A stretch of 51,554 nt of DNA from Hyphomicrobiales bacterium (GTDB lineage Bacteria; Pseudomonadota; Alphaproteobacteria; Rhizobiales; Rhizobiaceae): contig UCEU01000048.1 in assembly GCA_900471485.1 (NCBI GenBank), forward strand, positions 1 through 51,554. Direction: 5' to 3'. Numbering within the stretch: position 1 is the first letter of the stretch; each line of letters begins with the position of its first letter. The position numbers and the translations under genes were made by a program. The notes beneath the pieces are model-generated. The model had not been told where the DNA came from, did not search any database, and was given only the letters and a program-made list of their open reading frames with translations. Of the stretch, positions 44,585 to 51,554 are shown one piece after another.

Positions 44585-44606
44585 ATAGCCTCCCATGATC
44601 AGGAAG

Positions 44607-45101
44607 TTATAGCGTGTGATAGTTCCGGTTCATATAGAGAAGCGCCGGCCTTGCGTCGCTGACCCGCACGCCGACCACCTCACCGAAGATGATGTGGTGG
44701 GTCGACATCTCCTTGATCTCCGTCACCCGGCAATCGAAGGACGCCAGTGCATCCTCGAGAACCGGCGCGCCTGTCACCAGCGTATCGAACTTACAGACCG
44801 CGAAACGCTCCTCGTTGGTAAGGTGCGTGCGCCCGGAAAAGGCGTCGGCGAGATTGTGATGATGGGCGCCGAGCGTATTGAGCGCGAAGATGCCGCTCCT
44901 GAAGAAGATGTCGTTCTTCGGATTGCTGTTGTTGAGACAGACGAGCACCGTTGCCGGCGAATCCGAGACCGAGCACGCGGCGGTGATGGTCACACCCCGC
45001 GATTCCGCGCCGATGGCGGTCGTGACAAGTTGAACATGGCCGCCGAAACGGCTCATGGCTTCGCGGTAGAGACGCGGATCGATTTGCTGCTTGTCCAACA
45101 C
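44607..45101 (-). CDS. Flavin reductase family protein
   Basis: A 164-residue FMN-binding split-barrel protein of the HpaC/RutF-like type, with GGHVQLVTTAIGAESRGVTI and SVSDSPATVLVCLNNSNPKN. Relatives reduce flavin with NAD(P)H for a partner monooxygenase. It is the first gene of the molybdenum operon by position (22 bp before the CoxD-like gene). No partner oxygenase is present, so its part in the operon is unclear. Confidence 0.87.
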   Translation of the reverse strand: MLDKQQIDPRLYREAMSRFGGHVQLVTTAIGAESRGVTITAACSVSDSPATVLVCLNNSNPKNDIFFRSGIFALNTLGAHHHNLADAFSGRTHLTNEERFAVCKFDTLVTGAPVLEDALASFDCRVTEIKEMSTHHIIFGEVVGVRVSDARPALLYMNRNYHTL

Positions 45102-45273
45102 TCGGTTCTCCCGCCGGCGACCATCCGGCTATCATTCTCGTTCAATATGAAGGTGATCGGTTACCTTTTCTACAAAACGTCAGCAAAAAGCTGAACTTGC
45201 GTGTGTTTTTCTTTGACGATCGGTACCGGACGGATAAAAGAGCAGGACCAACGACAGGGGACAGACGGTCTTA

Positions 45274-46356
45274 ATGAGCATCTCGCGTGGCATAGGATTT
45301 CTGCCGATGCTGCTTCTGGCAGTCGGAGAATGCCATGCGGCAGGCCTGACGATCGGCGTCGTCGCCCCGCAGAGCGGCAACCTGTCGCTCATTGGAACCC
45401 AGGTCGTCGCCGGCGCCAAGGCGCGAATTTCCAAGGACGGCGATACGATCGTCACGGTCGACGAGCCATGCGAGGAAAATACCGGCGGAACCGTCGCAGA
45501 CGCCCTGATCGCCGCAAAGGTCCAGGTTGCGATCGGCTTTCTCTGCAGCGAAACGCTGGAAGGCGCGCTCCCGAGGCTCAAGGACGCCAACATCCCGGCC
45601 ATCACCGTCTCCGTGCGCTCGCGCATCCTGATGGAAGATGCGCTGAAGAACGCCTGGCCGCTCTACCGGCTGGCGCCCGCCGATGGCGCCGAGGCGCAGA
45701 AGATCATCGAGGTGATCCTGCGCGACTGGGCCGCCTCCCCGATCGCCCTCATCGAGGATGGCACGATCCACGGTCGCGAACTCACCGAAGCCGTGCGGGT
45801 CGCCCTTGAAGAGAAGGGCCTGAAACCCGTCTTCACCGACACCTACCGCCCCGGCCAGGATCAGCAGGTCGGCCTCGTCAGACGATTGAAGAAGGCCGGT
45901 GCAAGCAAGGTCTTCATCGGCGGCGACCGCAGCGATGTCGCCATCATCGCCCGCGATGCCGCGGCCGAGAAGTTCAAGCTCGATATCCTCTCCGGCGACG
46001 CGATGCGCGCCGCCAACCAGCCCGTTGCGCTCGCCGACGGCATCGCCGCCGTCACGCTGCCCGACTATGCCCTCGACCCCACGGCAAACGCCGCGGTGGC
46101 AGATCTGCGCGCCGCCAGCATCGAGCCGGAAGGCTATGTCCTGCCGGCCTATGCGGCCGTGGAAATCGCTACCAAGGCGGTAAGTGACGCCGCCAGCGAC
46201 GACCGCCCCATCGCGCAGCATATCGGCGGCGGCACGTTCGATACGGCGATCGGCCAGATCAGGTTCGACGCCCGCCATGAACTGACGGATAACCCCTATC
46301 GCCTCCTTGAGTGGCATGCGGATCACTTCGCAGCCCCGGGCGGCCAGACGAAATAG
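45274..46356 (+). CDS. Periplasmic substrate-binding protein (branched-chain amino acid type)
   Basis: A 360-residue protein with a signal peptide of about 22 residues (ending ECHA) and a Peripla_BP_6 fold (LTIGVVAPQSGNLSLIGTQV at the start). Such proteins deliver amino acids, amides or urea to an ABC permease, or act as sensors. No permease or ATPase gene lies nearby, so it is an orphan. It precedes rpe by 41 bp. Confidence 0.88.
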   Translation: MSISRGIGFLPMLLLAVGECHAAGLTIGVVAPQSGNLSLIGTQVVAGAKARISKDGDTIVTVDEPCEENTGGTVADALIAAKVQVAIGFLCSETLEGALPRLKDANIPAITVSVRSRILMEDALKNAWPLYRLAPADGAEAQKIIEVILRDWAASPIALIEDGTIHGRELTEAVRVALEEKGLKPVFTDTYRPGQDQQVGLVRRLKKAGASKVFIGGDRSDVAIIARDAAAEKFKLDILSGDAMRAANQPVALADGIAAVTLPDYALDPTANAAVADLRAASIEPEGYVLPAYAAVEIATKAVSDAASDDRPIAQHIGGGTFDTAIGQIRFDARHELTDNPYRLLEWHADHFAAPGGQTK

Positions 46357-46397
46357 CGCTTGCCAAAAGCGAGCGATCTTTACGGAGAACCATCCAG

Positions 46398-47075
46398 ATG
46401 ACCACGCCCATCCGCATCGCCCCGTCCGTTCTCGCCGCCGATTTCGCCAAGCTCGGCCAGGAAGTCCGCGACGTCACGGCCGCCGGCGCCGACTGGATCC
46501 ATCTCGATGTCATGGACGGCCATTTCGTCCCGAACATCTCCTTCGGCGCCGACGTCATCAAGTCGCTGCGCTCCTATACGGACGCCACCTTCGACTGCCA
46601 CCTGATGATCGCGCCGGCTGATCCCTATCTCGAAGCCTTCGCCAAGGCCGGCTGCGACCGCATCACGGTTCACGCCGAATCCGGCGTCCACCTGCACCGC
46701 TCGCTGCAGACCGTGCGCAGCCTCGGCAAGAAGGTCGGCGTCACCCTCAATCCGGCAACGCCGCTCTCGGCGATCGAGAACGTTCTCGACGATGTCGACC
46801 TCATCCTCATCATGTCCGTCAATCCGGGCTTCGGCGGCCAGAAGTTCATTCCCGCCATGGCCGACAAGATCGCAGCCGCCCGGTCACTGATCGGTGACAG
46901 GCCGATCGACCTCGAAGTCGATGGCGGCGTCACGGTCGAAACCGCGCCGATGATCGGCAAGGCCGGCGCCAATGTTCTCGTCGCAGGTTCCGCGATCTTC
47001 AAGGGCGGCTCGGTCGAGGCCTACAAGACGGCGATCAGCGCCCTTCGCAGCGCCGCCGAAGGCCAGGCCAAGTAA
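46398..47075 (+). CDS. rpe: Ribulose-phosphate 3-epimerase
   Basis: Interconverts ribulose-5-phosphate and xylulose-5-phosphate in the pentose phosphate or Calvin cycle. The protein is 225 residues with metal ligands His35 and Asp37 (HLDVMDGHFVPN), His68 (CHLM) and an Asp in LEVDGGVTVE. NPGFGGQKF marks the mobile loop. The start at 46398 follows GGAG. It lies between the binding-protein gene and a small membrane-protein gene 10 bp downstream. Confidence 0.96.
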   Translation: MTTPIRIAPSVLAADFAKLGQEVRDVTAAGADWIHLDVMDGHFVPNISFGADVIKSLRSYTDATFDCHLMIAPADPYLEAFAKAGCDRITVHAESGVHLHRSLQTVRSLGKKVGVTLNPATPLSAIENVLDDVDLILIMSVNPGFGGQKFIPAMADKIAAARSLIGDRPIDLEVDGGVTVETAPMIGKAGANVLVAGSAIFKGGSVEAYKTAISALRSAAEGQAK

Positions 47076-47085
47076 AGCGCCCGCA

Positions 47086-47577
47086 GTGGCATCGGAACGC
47101 CTCAGAGCGGCATATCCTCCGGCGTTGGACCTCATCGCCGGCGCGCTGCTCTGGGCTGCGCAGATGCTGCTCTCGTCCATGGTGGCGCTCTATCTCAGGA
47201 ACCGCTTCGAAACCAGCCACACCGCCGACCTTGCGCTTCTGTATTTCGCCGGCGGTCTGCTCGCATGGCCCTTCGCGCTGATGATGGGCCGCTATTTCGC
47301 GGCCGGTCACCGCATCGAGACACGCTTCGCTGCCTTCTTCGTGGCGCTGACCGTCTGCACGATCCTGATGACGGCCTTTCTCTTCGCCATGGACTACCGC
47401 GTTTTCTACACGCGCTGGCACGCCAACTTCGGCTCGATCACCTGGATCTTCCAGTTCCTGTTCACCGGCGCCAGCGCCGTCTACCAGTTCGGCGTGCTCG
47501 GCACCCGGCTGTTCCTGCCGCTCGGCCTGGTCAGCCTGATCGCCAACAGTTTCGTGCTCGCGAAACGCATGCGTTGA
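47086..47577 (+). CDS. Small integral membrane protein, unknown function
   Basis: A 163-residue protein with four predicted membrane segments (about 14-32, 45-64, 75-97 and 110-158 as one or two). I do not recognise a family beyond a general rhizobial membrane protein. The start is taken as GTG at 47086, 10 bp after rpe; no ATG fits. It probably shares the rpe transcript; purB follows after 63 bp. Confidence 0.7.
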   Translation: MASERLRAAYPPALDLIAGALLWAAQMLLSSMVALYLRNRFETSHTADLALLYFAGGLLAWPFALMMGRYFAAGHRIETRFAAFFVALTVCTILMTAFLFAMDYRVFYTRWHANFGSITWIFQFLFTGASAVYQFGVLGTRLFLPLGLVSLIANSFVLAKRMR

Positions 47578-47640
47578 GATTGCCGCCCGTCTTTGCTACA
47601 GGGGCGCCAGAATTCCTTCAATGAACGAAAGTACGAAGCC

Positions 47641-48948
47641 ATGATCCCGCGCTACTCCCGGCCAGAAATGGTCGCCATCTGGTCGCCCGAAACCAAGTTT
47701 CGCATCTGGTTCGAGATCGAGGCCTATGCCTGCGATGCACTGGCCGAGATCGGCGTCATCCCGAAGTCCGCTGCCGCAACTATCTGGGAAAAAGGCGGCG
47801 CGGCACAGTTCGACGTCGCCCGCATTGACGAGATCGAAGCCGTCACCAAACATGACGTCATCGCCTTCCTGACGCACTTGGCTGAATTCGTTGGCCCCGA
47901 CAGCCGCTTCATCCACCAGGGCATGACTTCGTCCGACGTTCTCGACACGACGCTGAACATCCAGCTCGTGCGCGCCGCCGATCTCCTGCTCGCCGACCTC
48001 GACCGCGTGCTCGCGGCGCTGAAGAAGCGCGCATTCGAGCATAAGGACACGGTCCGCATCGGCCGCAGCCACGGCATTCATGCCGAGCCGACGACGATGG
48101 GCCTGACCTTCGCGCGTTTCTACGCCGAGATGGAACGCAACCGCGCCCGCCTCGTCAACGCCCGCGCCGAGATCGCCACCGGCGCCATCTCGGGTGCCGT
48201 CGGCACCTTCGCCAATATCGATCCGTCGGTCGAGGAACACGTCTGCGCCAAGCTCGGCCTCATTCCCGAGCCGGTCTCCACGCAGGTCATCCCGCGTGAC
48301 CGCCACGCCATGTTCTTCGCCACACTCGGCGTCATCGCCTCGTCGATCGAAAACGTCGCGATCGAAATCCGCCACATGCAGCGCACCGAGGTTCTGGAAG
48401 CCGAGGAGTTCTTCTCGCCTGGCCAGAAGGGTTCGTCGGCCATGCCGCACAAGCGCAACCCGGTTCTGACCGAGAACCTGACCGGCCTCGCCCGCCTTGT
48501 CCGCATGTCGGTCACGCCAGCGCTGGAAAACGTCGCCCTGTGGCACGAGCGCGATATCTCGCACTCCTCCGTCGAGCGCGCCATCGGCCCCGACACCACG
48601 ATCACGCTGGACTTCGCCCTGAATCGCCTTGCCGGCGTTGTCGAGAAGCTGGTGATCTATCCAGAGAACATGCTTGCCAACATGAACAAGTTCCGCGGCC
48701 TCGTCATGAGCCAGCGCGTTCTGCTCGCACTCACACAGGCCGGCGTATCGCGTGAGGACAGCTACCGCCTCGTCCAGCGCAACGCCATGAAGGTCTGGGA
48801 ACAGGGCAAGGACTTCCTCGAGGAACTGCTGGCCGACGCCGAAGTGCGTGCGGCACTTTCGGAAGAAGAGCTGCGTGAAAAGTTCGACCTCGGCTACCAC
48901 ACCAAGCACGTCGACACGATCTTCAAGCGCGTCTTCGGCAACGCCTGA
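47641..48948 (+). CDS. purB: Adenylosuccinate lyase
   Basis: A 435-residue enzyme of purine synthesis that removes fumarate from SAICAR and adenylosuccinate. The fumarase/aspartase signature SSAMPHKRNP is near residue 270. FIHQGMTSSDVLDT and RSHGIHAEPTTMG hold further active-site residues. The start MIPRYSRPEM is typical of the family. A terminator follows; it lies partly inside the converging iron permease gene. Confidence 0.97.
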   Translation: MIPRYSRPEMVAIWSPETKFRIWFEIEAYACDALAEIGVIPKSAAATIWEKGGAAQFDVARIDEIEAVTKHDVIAFLTHLAEFVGPDSRFIHQGMTSSDVLDTTLNIQLVRAADLLLADLDRVLAALKKRAFEHKDTVRIGRSHGIHAEPTTMGLTFARFYAEMERNRARLVNARAEIATGAISGAVGTFANIDPSVEEHVCAKLGLIPEPVSTQVIPRDRHAMFFATLGVIASSIENVAIEIRHMQRTEVLEAEEFFSPGQKGSSAMPHKRNPVLTENLTGLARLVRMSVTPALENVALWHERDISHSSVERAIGPDTTITLDFALNRLAGVVEKLVIYPENMLANMNKFRGLVMSQRVLLALTQAGVSREDSYRLVQRNAMKVWEQGKDFLEELLADAEVRAALSEEELREKFDLGYHTKHVDTIFKRVFGNA

Positions 48949-48960
48949 TCCGACCCGCGA

Positions 48961-49473
48961 TCAAACCTTTGACGGCGCCCGTTGTGGCGCCGTTTTTCGT
49001 TTCGGCTTGCGGGATTTCGGTGCTGCTGCCTTGGGCGCTTTTGGGGTACGGGACTTGGGCTGAACGATCTTTTCACGCTCCGATATTTCGAGCTTCGCGG
49101 CGATCGCCTCCCGCTTCCCTTTCGCGGCCTTCGCCACCAGCCGGTCGAGATGCTCCAGATCCTCCTCGTCCAGATGCTCGATGCCGATGAACTTGTTCTC
49201 GGCGTGGCTGGTGAGGATGATCTCGTCGAGCTTGGCCTGGATGGCCCGCGTATCCCGCGTCTGTTCGTTCTGCAGCAGGAACACCATGAGGAAGGTCACG
49301 ATCGTCGTGCCGGTGTTGATGACCAGCTGCCATGTTTCGGAATAATCGAAAACCGGCCCCAATCCGGCCCACACAAGCACGGATGCAAGGGCCAGGATAA
49401 AGGCAAGCGGCTTGCCAGCCCATTCGGAAACGCTGGTGGCGAAATGAGCAAAGACGTGTTGCGACGTAGCCAT
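48961..49473 (-). CDS. Low-affinity iron permease family protein
   Basis: A 170-residue protein of the PF04120 family. Two membrane segments (about 19-37 and 46-66) are followed by the family signature TFLMVFLLQNEQTRDTRAIQ and LDEIILTSHAENKFIGIEHL. The last ~55 residues are a Lys/Pro/Ala-rich basic tail that most relatives lack or have shorter. Relatives in yeast (Fet4) are longer; function in bacteria is unproven. The 3' end contains the purB terminator. Confidence 0.85.
   Translation of the reverse strand: MATSQHVFAHFATSVSEWAGKPLAFILALASVLVWAGLGPVFDYSETWQLVINTGTTIVTFLMVFLLQNEQTRDTRAIQAKLDEIILTSHAENKFIGIEHLDEEDLEHLDRLVAKAAKGKREAIAAKLEISEREKIVQPKSRTPKAPKAAAPKSRKPKRKTAPQRAPSKV
48972..48997 (+). 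terminator. Intrinsic terminator of purB
   Basis: Stem ACGGCGCC/GGCGCCGT with a 6-base loop, followed by TTTTTCGTTT, begins 24 bp after the purB stop. It falls inside the coding 3' end of the converging iron permease gene. Confidence 0.82.
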
Positions 49474-49545
49474 GAAACTCCTCCCTCATCGGCATCAAGG
49501 AAACGCCGATGAAGGTTTCGAGGTTCCGGCGCGCTACCGGACCGT

Positions 49546-50349
49546 TCAGACCACCGGCGGCGCGACAAGCTTGCGGTACAAATGCCATGTCGCATGACCG
49601 AGTATCGGCACGACGAGCGCCAGCCCCATGAAGACGGGGATCATCCCGACCACCAGGCTGACCGCGACGATCAGGCCCCAGGTGAACACCGGCACGGGAT
49701 TGGCGATCGTCGCCCGCAGCGATGTTTCCATCGCGGCCACCAGACCAATGTCGCGGTCGAGCAGGATCGGGAACGTCACGACAGTCGTCGCCAGCACCAC
49801 GATGGCGAAGCCGAGGCCTATAAGGTTGCCCCAGACGATCAGCTGCATGCCTTCAGGCGTTCCGAACACCTGCTGCGAGAACAGCGCGATGGAGCGCGGG
49901 AACACATCGCCGAACACGTTGCTGTATAGCGTCTGCGCCGTGACCAGCCAGACAACGAAGAACGCGAACAGCAGCAGCCCGCCGGTGATGATCGACGGAA
50001 AGGCCGGCGAACGCGTCACCCGCATCGCATGTCTCCAGGAGGTGTCCATGCCGACCTCGCGCCGACGGCTGATTTCATAGAGCCCGATCGCGGCGATCGG
50101 CCCGACGAGCGCGAAGCCCGATATCAGCGGAAAGATCATCGGCAGAAGGTTGGCGCTCGAGGTCGCAAGTGCGATGAAAATCCCCGCGACCGGATACATC
50201 AGGCACAGGAACACGTAGTGCGACGGCTTTTCCCTGAAGTCGTCGAGCCCGCGCCGCAGCGCTTCGAATACGTCGGATGTGGTGATCTTGTTGACGACGG
50301 GGCGTGAATAGATTTCACCGGCACCCGACATGACATGAAACGCCGTCAT
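49546..50349 (-). CDS. DUF2189 integral membrane protein
   Basis: A 267-residue protein with about six membrane segments. It shows the DUF2189 opening VNKITTSDVFEALRRGLDDF followed by PSHYVFLCLMYPVAGIFIAL. Function unknown in the family. The start follows GAGGAGGAG; a longer upstream frame is not supported. No operon partner. Confidence 0.87.
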   Translation of the reverse strand: MTAFHVMSGAGEIYSRPVVNKITTSDVFEALRRGLDDFREKPSHYVFLCLMYPVAGIFIALATSSANLLPMIFPLISGFALVGPIAAIGLYEISRRREVGMDTSWRHAMRVTRSPAFPSIITGGLLLFAFFVVWLVTAQTLYSNVFGDVFPRSIALFSQQVFGTPEGMQLIVWGNLIGLGFAIVVLATTVVTFPILLDRDIGLVAAMETSLRATIANPVPVFTWGLIVAVSLVVGMIPVFMGLALVVPILGHATWHLYRKLVAPPVV

Positions 50350-50507
50350 GGCTATCTCCTCCTCGGCCATCATGGCCGGCCGCAGCGAGATCGGCGTCAG
50401 AGCCGACACGAAACGCAACCGGCAATGCCTCAAACATAACAAATTTGACTGGCCTTGTCCTCCCCGGCCTTGACATAATGGCCGGGTCTTCTCACATCGG
50501 CGCCATC

Positions 50508-51062
50508 ATGAAAGCATCAGACCTCGATATCCTCATCATCCCCGGCTACACCAATTCCGGCCCCGATCACTGGCAGAGCCGCTGGGAAAACAAGCTCAGC
50601 ACGGCGCGCCGGGTCGAGCAGGCCGAATGGTCGAAGCCCGTTCGCGACGACTGGATTGCCCGTATCGCCGAAGAGGTGAACGCTTCGACGCGTCCCGTCG
50701 TGCTCGTCGCGCACTCGCTCGGCATCCCCTCTGCCGTTCATGCGATCCCGCACTTCCGCAACAAGGTGGCGGGCGCCTTCTTCGTGGCGCCACCGGATGT
50801 CGCCAATCCGGCGATCCGGCCCAAGCACCTGATGACCTTCGGTCCATACCCGCGCGATCCGCTGCCGTTCCCGGCGATCACCGTCGCCAGCCGCAACGAT
50901 CAGTTCGGCACCTATGAACACGCCGACGACCTCGCCGCAAGCTGGGGCTCGCTGCTGATCGACGCCGGCGAATCCGGCCATATCAATGCGGAATCCGGTC
51001 ACGGTCCATGGCCGGAGGGCACGATGGTGTTCGCGCAGTTCCTGAGCCGTTTGAAGGCCTGA
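50508..51062 (+). CDS. RBBP9/YdeN-type alpha/beta hydrolase
   Basis: A 184-residue compact serine hydrolase. It opens with ILIIPGYTNSGPDHWQSRWE, the hallmark of the RBBP9/YdeN family. The nucleophile is Ser70 in VAHSLG; the acid and base are in SRNDQFG and SGHINAESGHGPWPEG. Cytosolic, substrate unknown. ATG at 50508 is preferred; another at 50478 is possible. Confidence 0.87.
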   Translation: MKASDLDILIIPGYTNSGPDHWQSRWENKLSTARRVEQAEWSKPVRDDWIARIAEEVNASTRPVVLVAHSLGIPSAVHAIPHFRNKVAGAFFVAPPDVANPAIRPKHLMTFGPYPRDPLPFPAITVASRNDQFGTYEHADDLAASWGSLLIDAGESGHINAESGHGPWPEGTMVFAQFLSRLKA

Positions 51063-51121
51063 TCAGCCGCCAACTTCCGGGCGTGCACCGATATCACCGT
51101 TCGGCGACTCAATCCTGATCC

Positions 51122-51505
51122 CTAGCCGCGTGCGCTCGGAATGGCGCACGCCTCCCCGCCGCCGAACAATCGCGAGCGGGTGAGAAAACGCTTCTCCCGG
51201 CCGTTATCGAGCGAAAACATCCCGCCGCGGCCGGGAACCACGTCGATGATCAGCTGCGTGTGCTTCCATGCCTCGAACTGGCTGGCGCTGATATAGACGG
51301 GCACGCCCGAGATTTCCCCGAGCTTCACGTCATTGTCTCCCACCATGAACTCGTTCGCCGGATAGCACATCGGCGACGAGCCATCGCAGCAGCCACCGGA
51401 CTGGTGGAACAGGATGTCGGGATGGTCGCGCCTGATCTCATCGATGAGATCGACCGCGGCATCGGTGGCGAGAACGCGGGGTTCTCCGTTGATTGTTTCC
51501 TGCAT
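51122..51505 (-). CDS. DUF779 domain protein
   Basis: A 127-residue protein of the DUF779 family with the cysteine cluster SGGCCDGSSPMCYP at residues 36-49. Members commonly lie beside an aldehyde dehydrogenase gene and may bind metal. The gene to its right falls outside the window, so this is not testable here. GGGAGGAG precedes the ATG. Confidence 0.88.
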   Translation of the reverse strand: MQETINGEPRVLATDAAVDLIDEIRRDHPDILFHQSGGCCDGSSPMCYPANEFMVGDNDVKLGEISGVPVYISASQFEAWKHTQLIIDVVPGRGGMFSLDNGREKRFLTRSRLFGGGEACAIPSARG

Positions 51506-51554
51506 GTGTCTCCTCCCTTGGACGAGGAGGAAAAGCCCCTCCCCAACCCCTCCC

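Noticed and set aside
45180..45240. TTGACG-based sigma-70 promoter before the binding-protein gene
   Set aside because: No convincing -10 at a normal spacing.

Overview
The window looks like a chromosomal segment of a Rhizobiaceae bacterium (Rhizobium/Agrobacterium/Ensifer type). It is GC-rich and its proteins read as alphaproteobacterial. The mixed IscS-type plus SUF iron-sulfur operon with an Irr-type iron control box, a second FtsI-like penicillin-binding protein outside any division cluster, CtrA-like boxes, and palindromic intergenic repeats all fit that family. No rRNA, tRNA, CRISPR array, prophage or insertion sequence was seen.

Layout. 1-17 kb is an envelope and accessory stretch: a large SH3-domain exported protein cut by the left edge, a VIT-like transporter, an SDR/AraC divergent pair, an L,D-transpeptidase, an FtsI-like PBP behind a TTAA-N7-TTAA box, a Tat-exported arylsulfatase, an MltF-like lytic transglycosylase, and a small cassette of unknown pathway (AraC regulator, SDR, glyoxalase-fold, saccharopine-reductase-like, two SnoaL-fold proteins). 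A 748-bp stretch with no recognisable gene follows, then an orphan 91-residue flagellar-rod-like protein.

18-27 kb is the SUF iron-sulfur operon on the minus strand: sufS2, sufB, a GIY-YIG nuclease gene, sufC, sufD, sufS, sufT, then sufA. It is invaded at several joints. Four copies of a ~126-bp double-palindrome element lie in it, two of them in a tandem array of exact 228-bp period. Another palindrome plus hairpin lies between sufS and sufT. A RelE/ParE-type toxin-antitoxin pair sits on the opposite strand between sufT and sufA. The operon starts from a region holding a near-perfect Irr box, shared with a divergent alpha/beta hydrolase gene.

27-39 kb is mostly housekeeping: a GNAT acetyltransferase, anmK, tyrS, a YhdP/AsmA-type giant envelope protein, a one-cysteine Bcp peroxiredoxin overlapping a DUF455 ferritin-like gene, an M23 endopeptidase, an RhlE-type helicase and a Nudix hydrolase.

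39-45 kb is a tightly packed minus-strand operon for maturing a molybdenum hydroxylase (flavin reductase, CoxD-like AAA ATPase, CoxE-like VWA protein, split XdhC, fused MoCF-cytidylyltransferase, TfoX-N protein). The enzyme itself is not in the window. 45-51.5 kb carries a periplasmic binding protein, rpe, a small membrane protein, purB, a low-affinity iron permease-like protein, a DUF2189 membrane protein, an RBBP9-type hydrolase and a DUF779 protein.
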